Shown here: piece after piece, positions 9,286 through 18,509 of the stretch
Layout of the letters: each line of letters begins with the position of its first letter
How positions within the stretch are numbered: position 1 is the stretch's first letter
From: Sphingomonas lacusdianchii
GTDB taxonomy: Bacteria > Pseudomonadota > Alphaproteobacteria > Sphingomonadales > Sphingomonadaceae
Length of the DNA stretch: 64,000 bases
Reading direction: 5' to 3'
Assembly (NCBI RefSeq): GCF_022664395.1
Contig: NZ_JAKRET010000005.1
Coordinates: forward strand, 241,052-305,051
Made by a program: the position numbers and the translations under genes
The notes under the pieces: generated by a model
Seen by the model: only the letters and a program-made list of their open reading frames with translations
What the model was told of the DNA's origin: nothing
Database searches by the model: none

Positions 9286-9304
9286 AAGCGAGCCCTTCGG
9301 GTTC

Positions 9305-9343
9305 GGAAACAAAGAAACGCCCCGGTGGAAGACCACCGGGGCG
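9305..9343 (-). terminator. Rho-independent terminator of the porin gene
   Basis: On the minus strand CGCCCCGGTGG-TCTT-CCACCGGGGCG (11-bp perfect stem) is followed by TTTCTTTGTTT. It lies 18 bases after the porin stop and just before the malic enzyme start. Confidence 0.85.
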
Positions 9344-9360
9344 CGAGGTCGCTCAAGGAA

Positions 9361-10866
9361 CTAGAAGCGGAAGCTAACCCAGCCTGCCACGAAGTCCGAA
9401 CTCCGGTACCCCGCATCGGTCAGCGCGGGTCCGGCGATCAGATGCTCGTAGCGCGCGGTCAGGCTGACGCGCGGGCTCAGCGGATAGATCGCCTGGAAGC
9501 GGATCGTGTCGGCGATCTTGCGCGAATTGCCGAGCTGCGTTCCGGCGAAGGCCTGTCCGTTGGCACGGTACACCGCGTCGTTCAGGCTGTCGCGCCACGA
9601 CAGCTGATATTCCGCCGCCAGCCGCAGCTTCGACGTCGGCTGCAACTGCACGCTGGGCGCGAACGCGATCATGTTGGTTGGCGTCGCATACAGCTGATAG
9701 CTGTAATAGATGTTGTTGCCGAACGGCGCGAGCGAGGTCTTGAGCGTGCCGTTGCCATAGGAGCCGCCGCCGCTGGCATAGTCGAAGTGGAAACCGACGC
9801 GCGGTGCGGTCTTCGACTTGCCGACCTTGTACATCTGTTGCAGCAGCACCAGCCACGCGGAGATCGGACGGTTGTTGAACTCGCCGCCCTGATAGTTGAC
9901 CGTCCAGTCGAGATTGACCGGCCCGGTGTCGCCATAGAGGTGCAGGCCGTAGAATTTGCGGACTTCCTCCGCCGTCCGCCCGCCCCACACGGCGTTGCTG
10001 TTGCGCAGCCGCCAGACGAAGGGGTCGAAATACAGGTTCGATCCGCCGAGGAAGGTCTTGGGCAGCACGAAGCCGACGGTCGCCCCCGAAAAGCGGCGAT
10101 TGTCGTCGACGATATCGTCGCGCGTGCCGCCGACGCCGAGGCGCGTCGTCTTGAAATCGAACACGTCGCCGCGGATCGTGTCGCCCTTCGCCCAAGCGCG
10201 GACGCCGTTATAGACGAAGAAGATGGTGTTGTTGTCGCGCGGCACGACCATCAGGTTCGGGCCGTCGGCAAAGGTCTGCCGACCATAGCGCACCCCCAGA
10301 TCGACGCCGCCGATCGTGCCGGTCACGTCGGCGAAGCTCTGCTGCACTACCAGGTCGTTGTGGAGCTGCCCGGCCTTCGCGCCGAGGTTGCGGCCCGACA
10401 TGCCGGCATGCGCCAGTTCGCCGTACAGGCGGACATGCTCGCCCAGATGCAGGTCGGCACCACCGACCACGCGAAAAATGTCCTGCCGCTGCGCTTCGCG
10501 GTCGCGCAGATTGGGATTGGTGGTCAGGTTGACGCGGGCGCGGAACTCGCCCGACAGCGTCAGATAGACGTCGTCGCCACCGATCGGAATATATTTCAGC
10601 CGGTCGAGAATGTCGTCGCGCTTCTTGGGATCGCGAAACTTCGTCCAGTCCTCCGCCCAGCGCGACTGGTTGTAGCCACCGGCGGTCACGCCGTCGCCGA
10701 CACCGGCGGTCGGATATTCCTGCGCGACCGGGCGTGCATTGCCGCGATCGGCGACCTGACCCGCGGCCGTGACGGCCGATTCGGGGGCGGGGGCCTCGCC
10801 GGCCCACGCGGCGGCGGGGACGATCAGGGCGGCGGTGGTGCAGCAGAGCCGCAGGAACATGTTCAT
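9361..10866 (-). CDS. Alginate-export family outer-membrane porin
   Basis: A 501-residue predicted beta-barrel. ATG 10866 has GGAGAG upstream. A signal peptide (MNMFLRLCCTTAALIVPAAAWA) is followed by a short mature N-terminus and the family core with YNQSRWAEDWTKFRDPKKRDDILDRLKYIPI, typical of the alginate_exp (AlgE-like) domain, then alternating strands ending in FVAGWVSFRF. Relatives include anion-selective porins and hydrocarbon or carboxylate channels. Here, between dctA and a malic enzyme gene, a role in dicarboxylate passage across the outer membrane is inferred. Confidence 0.85.
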   Translation of the reverse strand: MNMFLRLCCTTAALIVPAAAWAGEAPAPESAVTAAGQVADRGNARPVAQEYPTAGVGDGVTAGGYNQSRWAEDWTKFRDPKKRDDILDRLKYIPIGGDDVYLTLSGEFRARVNLTTNPNLRDREAQRQDIFRVVGGADLHLGEHVRLYGELAHAGMSGRNLGAKAGQLHNDLVVQQSFADVTGTIGGVDLGVRYGRQTFADGPNLMVVPRDNNTIFFVYNGVRAWAKGDTIRGDVFDFKTTRLGVGGTRDDIVDDNRRFSGATVGFVLPKTFLGGSNLYFDPFVWRLRNSNAVWGGRTAEEVRKFYGLHLYGDTGPVNLDWTVNYQGGEFNNRPISAWLVLLQQMYKVGKSKTAPRVGFHFDYASGGGSYGNGTLKTSLAPFGNNIYYSYQLYATPTNMIAFAPSVQLQPTSKLRLAAEYQLSWRDSLNDAVYRANGQAFAGTQLGNSRKIADTIRFQAIYPLSPRVSLTARYEHLIAGPALTDAGYRSSDFVAGWVSFRF

Positions 10867-10894
10867 CAAAATCTCTCCGGTGCCTCGCGGGGCA

Positions 10895-10937
10895 GAAAAC
10901 CGAATGCCGGTGCGGGCTGTTACCCCTGCACCGGCAT
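10895..10937 (-). terminator. Probable terminator of dctA
   Basis: ATGCCGGTGC...GCACCGGCAT forms a 10-bp stem just after the dctA stop, followed on the minus strand by a short T-rich stretch (GGTTTTC). The T-tract is weak. Confidence 0.55.
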
Positions 10938-10950
10938 CCCCCTTGGTCGA

Positions 10951-12291
10951 TTATTCGGCGGGAACGGCGCCTTCGGGCATCTGGTCGACCCGCACGCTGC
11001 GACCGGCCAATGCCTCGTCGAACTGGTGCTTGTCGAGCTTGCCTTCCCATTTTGCGACGACGACGGTTGCGACCGCGTTACCGATGAAGTTGGTCAGGCT
11101 GCGGCACTCGCTCATGAAGCGATCGACGCCGAGGATCAGCGCCATGCCGGCGACCGGCACGGTCGGCACGATCGACAGGGTCGCGGCAAGGGTGATGAAG
11201 CCCGCACCGGTGACGCCCGCCGCGCCCTTCGACGACAGCATCGCGACGGCGAGGAGCAGCAGCTGTTGGCCGAGCGTCAGGTCGACGTTGCACGCCTGCG
11301 CGATGAACAGCGCCGCCAGCGTCATGTAGATGTTGGTACCGTCGAGGTTGAACGAATAGCCGGTCGGGACGACCAGGCCGACGATCGACTTCGGAATGCC
11401 GGCACGCTCCATCTTCTCGATCAGCGAGGGCAGGGCGCTTTCCGACGACGAGGTGCCGAGCACCAGCAGCAGTTCGGCCTTCAGATACGAGATCAGCTTG
11501 AAGATCGAGAAGCCGCAGAACTGGGCGACCGCGCCGAGCACGACGATGACGAACAGGAGGGCGGTCAGGTAGAAGGTACCGACCAGTGCCGCGAGGCTGA
11601 ACAGCGTGCCGATGCCGTATTTGCCGATGGTGAACGCCATCGCGCCGAACGCGCCGATCGGGGCGGCCTTCATGACGATCGCCACGACCTTGAAGAAGGC
11701 GATCGAGATTTCGTTCAGGCCGTCGAGGACGCGTTCACCCTTGTCACCGATCATGGCGAGGCCGATGCCGAACAGGATCGCGACGAACAGCGTCTGGAGA
11801 ATGTTGCCCTCGGTCAGCGCCGAGATGAACGTATCCGGGATGATCCCCATCAGGAACCCGGTGATGGTCGTGTCATGCGCCTTTTCGGCGTACTCCGTGA
11901 CCTTCGACGTATCGAGCGTCGAGGGATCGATGTTCAGCCCGGCGCCCGGCTGGATGACGTTGCCGACGATCAGGCCGACGATCAGCGCGAGGGTCGAGAA
12001 GAACAGGAAATAGGCGAAGGCCTTGCCCGCCACGCGGCCGACGCTGGCGAGATCGCGCATGCCCGCGATGCCGGTGACGATCGTCAGGAAGATGACCGGC
12101 GCGATGATCATCTTGACGAGCTTGATGAACGCGTCGCCGACCGGCTTCAGCGCTTCGCCGGTCTGCGGGTAGAAATGGCCGAGCAGCACGCCGCACACGA
12201 TGGCGACGAGCACCTGGACGTAGAGGTGCGCATACCACGGCCTGGCTACGGGCGGGACCGGCGGGTGGGTTGAATGACCAGTGATTATCAT
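10951..12291 (-). CDS. dctA: C4-dicarboxylate transporter DctA
   Basis: A 446-residue member of the DAACS family that imports succinate, fumarate and malate with protons or sodium. The second ATG (12291) is chosen because GAAAGG lies seven bases before it; the first ATG is at 12306. Landmarks: [20 protein letters not shown], the serine-rich re-entrant loop [37 protein letters not shown], and [18 protein letters not shown] helix ([20 protein letters not shown]). Divergent dctB-dctD are its likely regulators. A TATAAT hexamer and palindromic GTGCAA/TTGCAC boxes lie in the shared intergenic region. Confidence 0.95.
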   Translation of the reverse strand: MIITGHSTHPPVPPVARPWYAHLYVQVLVAIVCGVLLGHFYPQTGEALKPVGDAFIKLVKMIIAPVIFLTIVTGIAGMRDLASVGRVAGKAFAYFLFFSTLALIVGLIVGNVIQPGAGLNIDPSTLDTSKVTEYAEKAHDTTITGFLMGIIPDTFISALTEGNILQTLFVAILFGIGLAMIGDKGERVLDGLNEISIAFFKVVAIVMKAAPIGAFGAMAFTIGKYGIGTLFSLAALVGTFYLTALLFVIVVLGAVAQFCGFSIFKLISYLKAELLLVLGTSSSESALPSLIEKMERAGIPKSIVGLVVPTGYSFNLDGTNIYMTLAALFIAQACNVDLTLGQQLLLLAVAMLSSKGAAGVTGAGFITLAATLSIVPTVPVAGMALILGVDRFMSECRSLTNFIGNAVATVVVAKWEGKLDKHQFDEALAGRSVRVDQMPEGAVPAE

Positions 12292-12367
12292 GTGACGACC
12301 TTTCATCCTCTGGTGCGCCCGACCCTGCTCTTCCCTGGCGGTTGGCGCGACCGGGATGGTTTAGCGA

Positions 12368-12409
12368 ATTGCAATCAGGGTTGTCTTTCGTGCAATCTGT
12401 GTCATTATA
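12368..12409 (-). promoter_or_regulatory. Candidate dctA promoter region with GTGCAA-type half-sites
   Basis: On the minus strand TATAAT (12409-12404) is a perfect -10 hexamer, although no good -35 is visible. ATTGCAAT (12368-12375) and GTGCAAT (12390-12396) lie just downstream and share the half-site seen as a palindrome near dctB. No -24/-12 sigma-54 element was recognised. Confidence 0.45.
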
Positions 12410-12484
12410 TGTTTTAAAAACAATGACATAGACATTCGACTGCGTGCATGTTGCGCCGATTTCCGCCATGGCAGCTGCCTGAAA

Positions 12485-12500
12485 GTGCAACTTCTTGCAC
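12485..12500. promoter_or_regulatory. Palindromic operator GTGCAA-CTTC-TTGCAC upstream of dctB
   Basis: A perfect 6-bp inverted repeat with a four-base spacer, 33 bases before the dctB start. The same half-sites recur on the dctA side. Its position suggests a DctD binding site, by analogy to rhizobial DctD palindromes; this is inferred. Confidence 0.5.
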
Positions 12501-12532
12501 AAAAGCTTTCCGGATCGTAAAGCTGCACGCCG

Positions 12533-14251
12533 ATGCGGGCGGGACTCAGATCGACATGGATCCGGTGGGTGTTCGGAGCATTGCTCCTGAGCGCGCTTGC
12601 CGCCGCGCTGGTCGGCCGGGTCGCCGAACGCCGCGCCCGGGGCGATCTCGTCGCTTCCTTGGAGGCCGATGCCCGGCTGCGACAGGTACTGCTCGCCAGC
12701 GAGATCGCCCGGTTCCGGTTGCTGCCCGTGGCGCTGGCCGACGATCGCGACGTCGTCGCCGCGGTGCGCCGGGTCGATGGCGCGGCACAGGCGCTGAACC
12801 TTAAGCTCAGCGCGCTCGCCACCTCGACCGGGGCGTCGGTCATCTACGTCATCGGACGCGACGGACTGGCGGTGTCGGCCAGCAACTGGGCCGATCCGCA
12901 AAGCTTCGTGGGCAAGGACTATACGTTCCGTCGTTATTACCGTGACGCCATGCGGACAGGGGCCGGCATGCAGTTCGCGCTCGGCACCGTCAGCCACCGG
13001 CCCGGCCTGTATCTCAGCCGCCGGACGGCGGAAGGCGGGGTGTTGATCGTGAAGCTCGAATTCGACCGGATCGAGCAGGAATGGCGCGCGGCGGGCGGGC
13101 TGACCTTCGTCACCGACCGGGCAGGGGTGGTGCTGATCTCCAGCCGCCCGCAATGGCGCTTCGCCGCGACGCTGCCGATCGCGCCGGCGATCGCCGCCGC
13201 CATGCGCGCCGACAGCGGAGCCGCATCGCTGCGCCCGCGACCGTTCGCGATGGTCGGCGATGCGATCCGGCTGAACGGCGAACGGCGGCTGTTGCAGCAT
13301 GTCCAGACCGAACCCGATGCGGCCGGCTGGCGCGTCCATCTCGCCATGCCGCTGCAACCGGCGGTCGGGGGTGTCGTGCGCGGCAGCGCGATCGCCGCCG
13401 CGCTTGCCACCCTTGCGCTGCTGGCCATGGCGTGGGGCCTGCGCGAACGGTCGCGCCGCCGCGCGATCCGGACCAGCGAGCTGGAGGCCGCGGTCGCCGA
13501 TCGGACCCGCCTGCTGCGCGACGAGATGGAGGAACGGGCCGCTGCCGAGGCGCGCGCCGCCGAATTGCGCGAAGGGTTGCGACAGGCCAATCGGCTCGCC
13601 GCGCTCGGACAGATCACCGCCAGCGTGGCGCATGAAACCGCGCAACCGGTCGCCGCGATCCGCAACTATGTCGCCGCCGCCCGCCAGTTGCTGGGGCGCG
13701 GCGACACCCGGCAGGTCGACGACAATCTTGGCGCCATTGCCCGGCTGACCGACCGCATCGGCCTCGTGACCGCCGAACTGCGGGGTTTCGCGCGCAAGGG
13801 CAGCGGCGTGATCGGCCCGGTGCCGCTGGCCGATATCGTCGACGGGGCGCGCCTGATCCTGAAGGAGCGGCTGTCGGAGGTCGACTTCACCGCACCGACC
13901 ATTCCCGCCGACCTGCTGGTGATCGCGGGACGGGTCCGGCTGGAACAGGTGCTGGTCAACCTGTTGCAGAACGCGCTGGAGGCGCTGGACGGCCGCGCCG
14001 ATCCGGCGATCGCGATCGAGGTGCGCGTCGATGGCGACATCGTCTCGCTGATCGTCGCCGATAACGGGCCGGGCATCGATCCGACGGTCGTCGAACGCAT
14101 GTTCACGCCGTTCGTCACCAGCCGCCCGAACGGTCTCGGCCTCGGGCTGGTGATCGCGCAGGACATCATGACCGACCTTGGCGGTACGCTCCGCCTCCTG
14201 CCTACGGAACGCGGTGCGCGCTTCGAAGCAACGCTGCGGCGGGCGTCATGA
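12533..14251 (+). CDS. dctB: C4-dicarboxylate sensor histidine kinase DctB
   Basis: A 572-residue membrane kinase. It has two transmembrane helices (about 10-28 and 285-305) enclosing a periplasmic Cache/PAS-like sensor of about 250 residues (FVGKDYTFRRYYRDA... is the family signature near 125-140). A coiled linker leads to the kinase: H-box SVAHETAQP with His367, N-box LVNLLQNALEAL, G1 VADNGPGI and G2 GLGLGLVIAQ. It would phosphorylate DctD in response to external dicarboxylate or to DctA. Its stop overlaps the dctD start by four bases (ATGA), so the two are coupled. Confidence 0.92.
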   Translation: MRAGLRSTWIRWVFGALLLSALAAALVGRVAERRARGDLVASLEADARLRQVLLASEIARFRLLPVALADDRDVVAAVRRVDGAAQALNLKLSALATSTGASVIYVIGRDGLAVSASNWADPQSFVGKDYTFRRYYRDAMRTGAGMQFALGTVSHRPGLYLSRRTAEGGVLIVKLEFDRIEQEWRAAGGLTFVTDRAGVVLISSRPQWRFAATLPIAPAIAAAMRADSGAASLRPRPFAMVGDAIRLNGERRLLQHVQTEPDAAGWRVHLAMPLQPAVGGVVRGSAIAAALATLALLAMAWGLRERSRRRAIRTSELEAAVADRTRLLRDEMEERAAAEARAAELREGLRQANRLAALGQITASVAHETAQPVAAIRNYVAAARQLLGRGDTRQVDDNLGAIARLTDRIGLVTAELRGFARKGSGVIGPVPLADIVDGARLILKERLSEVDFTAPTIPADLLVIAGRVRLEQVLVNLLQNALEALDGRADPAIAIEVRVDGDIVSLIVADNGPGIDPTVVERMFTPFVTSRPNGLGLGLVIAQDIMTDLGGTLRLLPTERGARFEATLRRAS

Positions 14252-15558
14252 CCGACGCGAGCGCGATCAGGGGGCGGGTGGCGCTGGTGGAGGACGATGC
14301 CGACCTGCGTGCCTCGACGCAGCAATTGCTGACGCTGGCGGGGTTCGACGTCGTACCCTTCGTTGCGGCACAGCCTGCGCTGCTCGCGATCGACGCCGAT
14401 TTCGACGGCATCGTCGTCACCGACGTGCGCATGCCGCATATGTCGGGAATCGAACTGTTTCGAACTCTACGCGAACGCGACCCGACGCTGCCGGTCGTGC
14501 TGGTCACCGGCCATGCCGATGTCGAAATGGCGGTCGATGCGCTGAAGGCCGGGGCATGGGATTTCCTGTCCAAGCCGTTCGACCCCGACGCCTTGGTCGC
14601 AGCGGCCACCCGTGCCGTGGCGGCGCGCGCGCTGGCGCTCGACAATCGCCGGTTGCGGGCGCAGGCGGCGGGCGGCGAACAGGTCGCGCTGATCGGCCGC
14701 TCGCCCGCCATCCTTCGCCTGCGCGAGATGATCCCGGTCCTCGCCGACACCGATATCGACCTGCTGATCGAGGGGGAGACCGGCACCGGCAAGGAATTGC
14801 TGGCCCGATCGATCCACCGTGCCGGCCGCCGGGCCCGGCATCGCTTCGTCGCGGTCGCCTGTGCCGCGCTTCCCGGACCGGCGATCGAGGACGAACTGTT
14901 CGCGACCGTCGGCGACCGCGGCATCGTCGGGGCGCAGCGCGGCACGCTGTTCCTCGACGATATCGACCAGGCGCCCCGCGCGCTGCAAGGGCGGCTGACC
15001 CAGGTGATCGAGGATCGCGCGATCCGCGGCCCGCGCGACGCCGTGCCGGTCGACATCCGCGTCATCGCGACCGCTGCGGAGGAAGCGCAGCGGGGCCCCG
15101 ACGCGATCGCCCCGGCACTGCTCTACCGGCTGGCGGCGGTGCGGCTGCGCATTCCGCCGCTCCGCGAACGGCGCGAAGACGTGCCGCTGCTGTTCGCGCA
15201 TCTGGTCGATGCCTCGGCGGCGCGGCTGCGGCGCGAGGTGCCGTCGCTGACGCACGAGGCGCGCGACCTGCTTGCGCATCACGACTGGCCGGGCAATGTC
15301 CGCGAACTGGCGCACTTCGCCGACCGCTTCGTGCTGGGGTTGGACGGCAGCGGCAGCATGGCGGCGGCCGACGATGCCAGCCGCCCGCTCCCCGAACGCA
15401 TCGCCGCGTTCGAGCGCGAGGCGATCCTCGCGGCGATCGCCGCGACCGGCGGCGAGATCGGCGCGGCGATCGATCGCCTCGGCATCCCGCGCAAGACCTT
15501 CTACTACAAGGTGCAGCGGCTCGGCATCGACCTGAAGACGGTGCGCGGCCAGCCCTGA
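14248..15558 (+). CDS. dctD: DctD-type response regulator, AAA+ domain without GAFTGA loop
   Basis: A 436-residue regulator with a receiver domain (D59 phosphoacceptor in VVTDVRMP, K109), an AAA+ domain (Walker A GETGTGKE at 176-183, Walker B GTLFLDDI at 232-239, WPGNVREL near 347) and a C-terminal Fis-type helix-turn-helix (AIDRLGIPRKTFYYKVQRLGI). In sigma-54 activators a GAFTGA loop lies between ELFG and Walker B. Here ELFATVGDRGIVGAQ runs straight into Walker B, so the loop is deleted. Such proteins (HupR-like, Rhodobacter NtrC-like) usually act with sigma-70. It likely regulates dctA. Confidence 0.9.
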   Translation: MTDASAIRGRVALVEDDADLRASTQQLLTLAGFDVVPFVAAQPALLAIDADFDGIVVTDVRMPHMSGIELFRTLRERDPTLPVVLVTGHADVEMAVDALKAGAWDFLSKPFDPDALVAAATRAVAARALALDNRRLRAQAAGGEQVALIGRSPAILRLREMIPVLADTDIDLLIEGETGTGKELLARSIHRAGRRARHRFVAVACAALPGPAIEDELFATVGDRGIVGAQRGTLFLDDIDQAPRALQGRLTQVIEDRAIRGPRDAVPVDIRVIATAAEEAQRGPDAIAPALLYRLAAVRLRIPPLRERREDVPLLFAHLVDASAARLRREVPSLTHEARDLLAHHDWPGNVRELAHFADRFVLGLDGSGSMAAADDASRPLPERIAAFEREAILAAIAATGGEIGAAIDRLGIPRKTFYYKVQRLGIDLKTVRGQP

Positions 15559-15561
15559 CGA

Positions 15562-16302
15562 TCAGCGCGGCGTTTCGGGCGCGAGGCCGTCATCGGCGAC
15601 ATAGGCAAGACCCGCCCGCGCCTCCAGCGCCGCGCGGTCGCGCATCGTGATCCGCCCGCGCGAACACCGCACCATATGCTCGCCTTCGAGGATATGGAGG
15701 CAGTCGGTCACCGTCGCCCGGCGCAGGTTCAGCGTCGCCGCGATCGATGCATGCGTCACCGACATGGTTTCGCCGTCGATCCGGTCGTCGATCATCAGCA
15801 GCAGGCGGGCGATGCGCCGTTCGGGCACGTCGCGCAGCGCCGATGCCAGCGTCCGCGCCATCTGCATCGTGAAACGCTGGGCAAAGGTCAGCACCGCCTT
15901 CAGCAGCGCCGGGTCTTCGTTCGCTGCGTCGACCACCGCCGAGGCGGGGATCTCGATCGCGCTACCCGACTGAATATGGACGCGCGCGGTGAACGGTGTC
16001 GGCTGGTCGCTGAACAGCCGCGACCATCCGACCACGCCGTCGCGACCGATCATGCCGACATCCTGCGACGATCCACCGGTCGATACCGACAGCATCGCCG
16101 GCGCGCCTTCGGGAAAGACCAGTCGATCGATGGGTTCGCCGGCACGGGTTAGCACGTCGCCCGTATTCAATTCGATCCGGGTCGCCGCCATCGCCAGTCG
16201 TCGCCGCGTTTCCGCGCGCAGCGACCCGATCAGCCGGTTGTCCGTGGTCGGCAGAAAACTGCCGCTATCGGGCGAAATGTCTGTTTGCACTACGAACGCC
16301 AT
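15562..16302 (-). CDS. Crp/Fnr-family transcriptional regulator
   Basis: A 246-residue protein starting at ATG 16302, preceded by AAAGG; the frame stays open upstream but only as a shadow of the ferritin-like gene. It has an N-terminal cyclic-nucleotide-type jelly roll (TRIELNTGDVLTRAGEPIDRLVFPEGA, DGVVGWSRLF) and a C-terminal Crp-type winged helix (SVTHASIAATLNLRRATVTD, HMVRCSRGRITMRDRAAL). No Fe-S cysteine cluster is seen. Sphingomonads have many such regulators; the effector is unknown. It is divergent from the ferritin-like pair, which it may regulate. Confidence 0.85.
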   Translation of the reverse strand: MAFVVQTDISPDSGSFLPTTDNRLIGSLRAETRRRLAMAATRIELNTGDVLTRAGEPIDRLVFPEGAPAMLSVSTGGSSQDVGMIGRDGVVGWSRLFSDQPTPFTARVHIQSGSAIEIPASAVVDAANEDPALLKAVLTFAQRFTMQMARTLASALRDVPERRIARLLLMIDDRIDGETMSVTHASIAATLNLRRATVTDCLHILEGEHMVRCSRGRITMRDRAALEARAGLAYVADDGLAPETPR

Positions 16303-16356
16303 TTGCCGACCTTTTGCCTGCAAGATTTTTTGCAATCCAGTCGTCGGCCCCTCCCT

Positions 16357-16386
16357 GTACGGAACCGTACGTCCGGTTTGGACGTG
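16357..16386 (+). promoter_or_regulatory. Candidate EcfG promoter with overlapping palindrome upstream of ferritin-like genes
   Basis: A perfect palindrome GTACGG-AA-CCGTAC (16357-16370) contains GGAAC, followed after 17 bases by CGTG. The alphaproteobacterial general-stress (EcfG) consensus is GGAAC-N16/17-CGTT. The palindrome may alternatively be a regulator site. Confidence 0.45.
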
Positions 16387-16443
16387 CATCTTTATTCGAA
16401 CAGGCTTCGTTCCATCGCAAGAACGATGCAGGGAGACGGTGCC

Positions 16444-17409
16444 ATGACCGATCAGACGTTGTTGACGGAGGCGTTCGAAGCACGCGCCAAACGCCGCGAG
16501 GACCGGCGAGACTTCTTTCGGATGCTGGGGGGAGCGGCCGCGATCGGCGGTGCCGTGATCTTCGCCTCGGAATCGAACGAAGCGATCGCGCAATCCGCGC
16601 CCAGTGACGCGGACGTGCTGAATTTCGCGCTCAACCTCGAATATCTCGAAGCGCAATTCTACTATTTCGCCGCCTTCGGCACCGGCCTGCCCACCTCGCT
16701 GCTCAGCGGTACGGGAGCACAGGGTGCGGTGACCGGTGGACGGCAGGTGACCTTCTCCGACCCGATCGTCGCGCAATATGCGCGGGAGATCGCCGCCGAC
16801 GAACGCGCGCATGTCGAATTCCTGCGCGCGGGCCTCGGCACCAGCGCCGTCGCCCAGCCGGCGATCGACATCAGCGCGTCGGCGACCGGCGCCTTTTCGA
16901 ACGCCGCACGCGCCGCTGGATTGATCGGCGCGGGGGCCAGCTTCGACCCCTATGCCAGCGACGAGAATTTCCTGCTCGGCGCGTACATCTTCGAGGATGT
17001 CGGCGTGACCGCGTACAAGGGCGCAGCGCCGCTGCTCTCGAGCAAGGTGTTCCTCGAAGCCGCGGCAGGGATCCTTGCGGTGGAGGCGTATCACGCCGCG
17101 ATCGTCCGCACGACGCTCTATGCGAAGGGGATCGAGACGCCTTCGTCGCAATTGATCGCCGCCAGCGACGCGATCTCGAATGCGCGTGACAGCCTCGACG
17201 GCACGACCGATCTCGATCAGGGGCTGACGCCGCTCGCCAGCAACCCGAACGCTAGCAACATCGTGCCCCTCGACAGCGACGGCATCGCCTTCAGTCGCTC
17301 GACCGGGCAGGTGCTGAACATCGTGTACCTGAACAACACCCAGGTCAGCGGCGGTGGCTTCTTCCCCAACGGGGTGAACGGCACCATCCGCGTCAGCGCC
17401 GCGAACTGA
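16444..17409 (+). CDS. Tat-exported ferritin-like domain protein (copy 1)
   Basis: A 321-residue protein of the Ferritin_2 / desiccation-related (PCC13-62-like) type. A twin-arginine signal is visible (EDRRDFFRMLGGAAAIGGAV) with cleavage near AIAQ. The domain begins SDADVLNFALNLEYLEAQFY and includes AREIAADERAHVEFLR and a late EAYHAAIVRT helix; these Glu/His residues are those of a ferritin-like four-helix bundle. The C-terminal part ends in GGGFFPNGVNG. It is followed 17 bp later by a close paralogue, so they form one operon. The likely role is envelope stress or desiccation protection, or a metal-linked function; the biochemical activity is not established for the family. Confidence 0.85.
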   Translation: MTDQTLLTEAFEARAKRREDRRDFFRMLGGAAAIGGAVIFASESNEAIAQSAPSDADVLNFALNLEYLEAQFYYFAAFGTGLPTSLLSGTGAQGAVTGGRQVTFSDPIVAQYAREIAADERAHVEFLRAGLGTSAVAQPAIDISASATGAFSNAARAAGLIGAGASFDPYASDENFLLGAYIFEDVGVTAYKGAAPLLSSKVFLEAAAGILAVEAYHAAIVRTTLYAKGIETPSSQLIAASDAISNARDSLDGTTDLDQGLTPLASNPNASNIVPLDSDGIAFSRSTGQVLNIVYLNNTQVSGGGFFPNGVNGTIRVSAAN

Positions 17410-17426
17410 GCCAGGGAGACAGTATC

Positions 17427-18440
17427 ATGACCAACGATCCGATTCTTCAGGTGCTCGAAGCCTGTGACGAACGCCGCAACGCCCGGCGCGAGTTCATGCG
17501 CTATGCCGGTGGCGCCGCGATGGCGACCGCCGGTGCCTCGCTGCTCGCCGCGTGCAGCGATAGCGGCGGCGGCCCGATCAACGGGGGCACTCCGACGCCC
17601 ACGCCTACGCCCACCCCGACTCCGACCAGCGCGATCAGCGACGCCGACGTGCTGAACTTCGCGCTGAACCTCGAATATCTCGAAGCGCAATTCTACTCCT
17701 ACGCCGCGCTCGGTACCGGCCTGCCCAGCAGCAGCCTGTCGGGTACCGGCAATCAGGGAGCGGTCACCGGCGGCCGGCAGGTGACCTTCACCGATCCGCT
17801 CGTTGCCCGCTATGCCCGGGAAATTGCGGCGGACGAGATCGCGCACGTCAACTTCCTGCGCCTCGCGCTGGGATCGGCGGCGGTGGCGCAACCGGCGATC
17901 GATATCGGCGTGACTGCGACCAGCGCCTTTTCGAACGCGGCGCGCGCGGCGGGGCTGATCGGGGCAGGCGCGGCCTTCGACGTCTATGCCAGCGACGAGA
18001 ATTTCCTGCTCGGCGCCTATATCTTCGAGGATGTCGGCGTCACGGCATACAAGGGCGCGGTCGGTTTCATCTCGAACAAGACCTTCCTCGAAGCCGCTGC
18101 CGGCATCCACGCGGCGGAGGCCTATCATGCCGGGCTGGTCCGCACCGTGCTGTATCGCAAGGGCGTCGCCACTCCGGCGCTGATCGATGCGGCCGATGCG
18201 ATCTCGAACGCGCGCGACAGCCTCGATGGCAGCACCGATCTGGATCAGGGCATCCGCGCCACCAGCAGCGGGTCTGTCCTCGTGTCGAACATCGTCCCCG
18301 CCGACAATATGGGCATCGCCTTCAGCCGCACGCCGGGCCAGGTGTTGAACATCGTCTACCTAAACAACACCGTCCAAACCGCCGGCGGCTTCTTCCCGAA
18401 CGGCGTCAACGGCACGATCCGCCAGAGCGCGTCTAGCTGA
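17427..18440 (+). CDS. Tat-exported ferritin-like lipoprotein (copy 2)
   Basis: A 337-residue paralogue of the preceding protein, with near-identical blocks (DADVLNFALNLEYLEAQF, GAVTGGRQVTF, AREIAADE-AHV-FLR). It differs at the N-terminus: a Tat motif (ARREFMRYAGG) is combined with a lipobox-like SLLAAC, then a Pro-Thr (TP)n linker of about 14 residues before the ferritin-like domain. It is therefore probably a lipid-anchored version of copy 1, with the domain held away from the membrane by the linker. A strong terminator follows. Confidence 0.85.
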   Translation: MTNDPILQVLEACDERRNARREFMRYAGGAAMATAGASLLAACSDSGGGPINGGTPTPTPTPTPTPTSAISDADVLNFALNLEYLEAQFYSYAALGTGLPSSSLSGTGNQGAVTGGRQVTFTDPLVARYAREIAADEIAHVNFLRLALGSAAVAQPAIDIGVTATSAFSNAARAAGLIGAGAAFDVYASDENFLLGAYIFEDVGVTAYKGAVGFISNKTFLEAAAGIHAAEAYHAGLVRTVLYRKGVATPALIDAADAISNARDSLDGSTDLDQGIRATSSGSVLVSNIVPADNMGIAFSRTPGQVLNIVYLNNTVQTAGGFFPNGVNGTIRQSASS

Positions 18441-18462
18441 TCCCAGCCCCCTGTGGTTTTCG

Positions 18463-18493
18463 GGCCGCTCCGTTCCGGGGCGGCCCTTTTTTT
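18463..18493 (+). terminator. Rho-independent terminator after ferritin-like operon
   Basis: GGGCCGC...GCGGCCC stem followed by seven T residues, 22 bases after the copy 2 stop. Confidence 0.9.
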
Positions 18494-18509
18494 GGGTCGC
18501 GGCTCTCAA

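Noticed and set aside
7447..12273. A 1608-codon open frame on the plus strand across malic enzyme, porin and dctA
   Set aside because: It is antisense to three well-supported genes; its composition (Arg, Gly, Ala, Asp and His rich, no domain) is the usual high-GC shadow. No ribosome site or family motif supports it.
15562..17151. A 529-residue version of the Crp/Fnr regulator
   Set aside because: The extra N-terminus is antisense to the ferritin-like gene. The family start with AAAGG ribosome site is at 16302.
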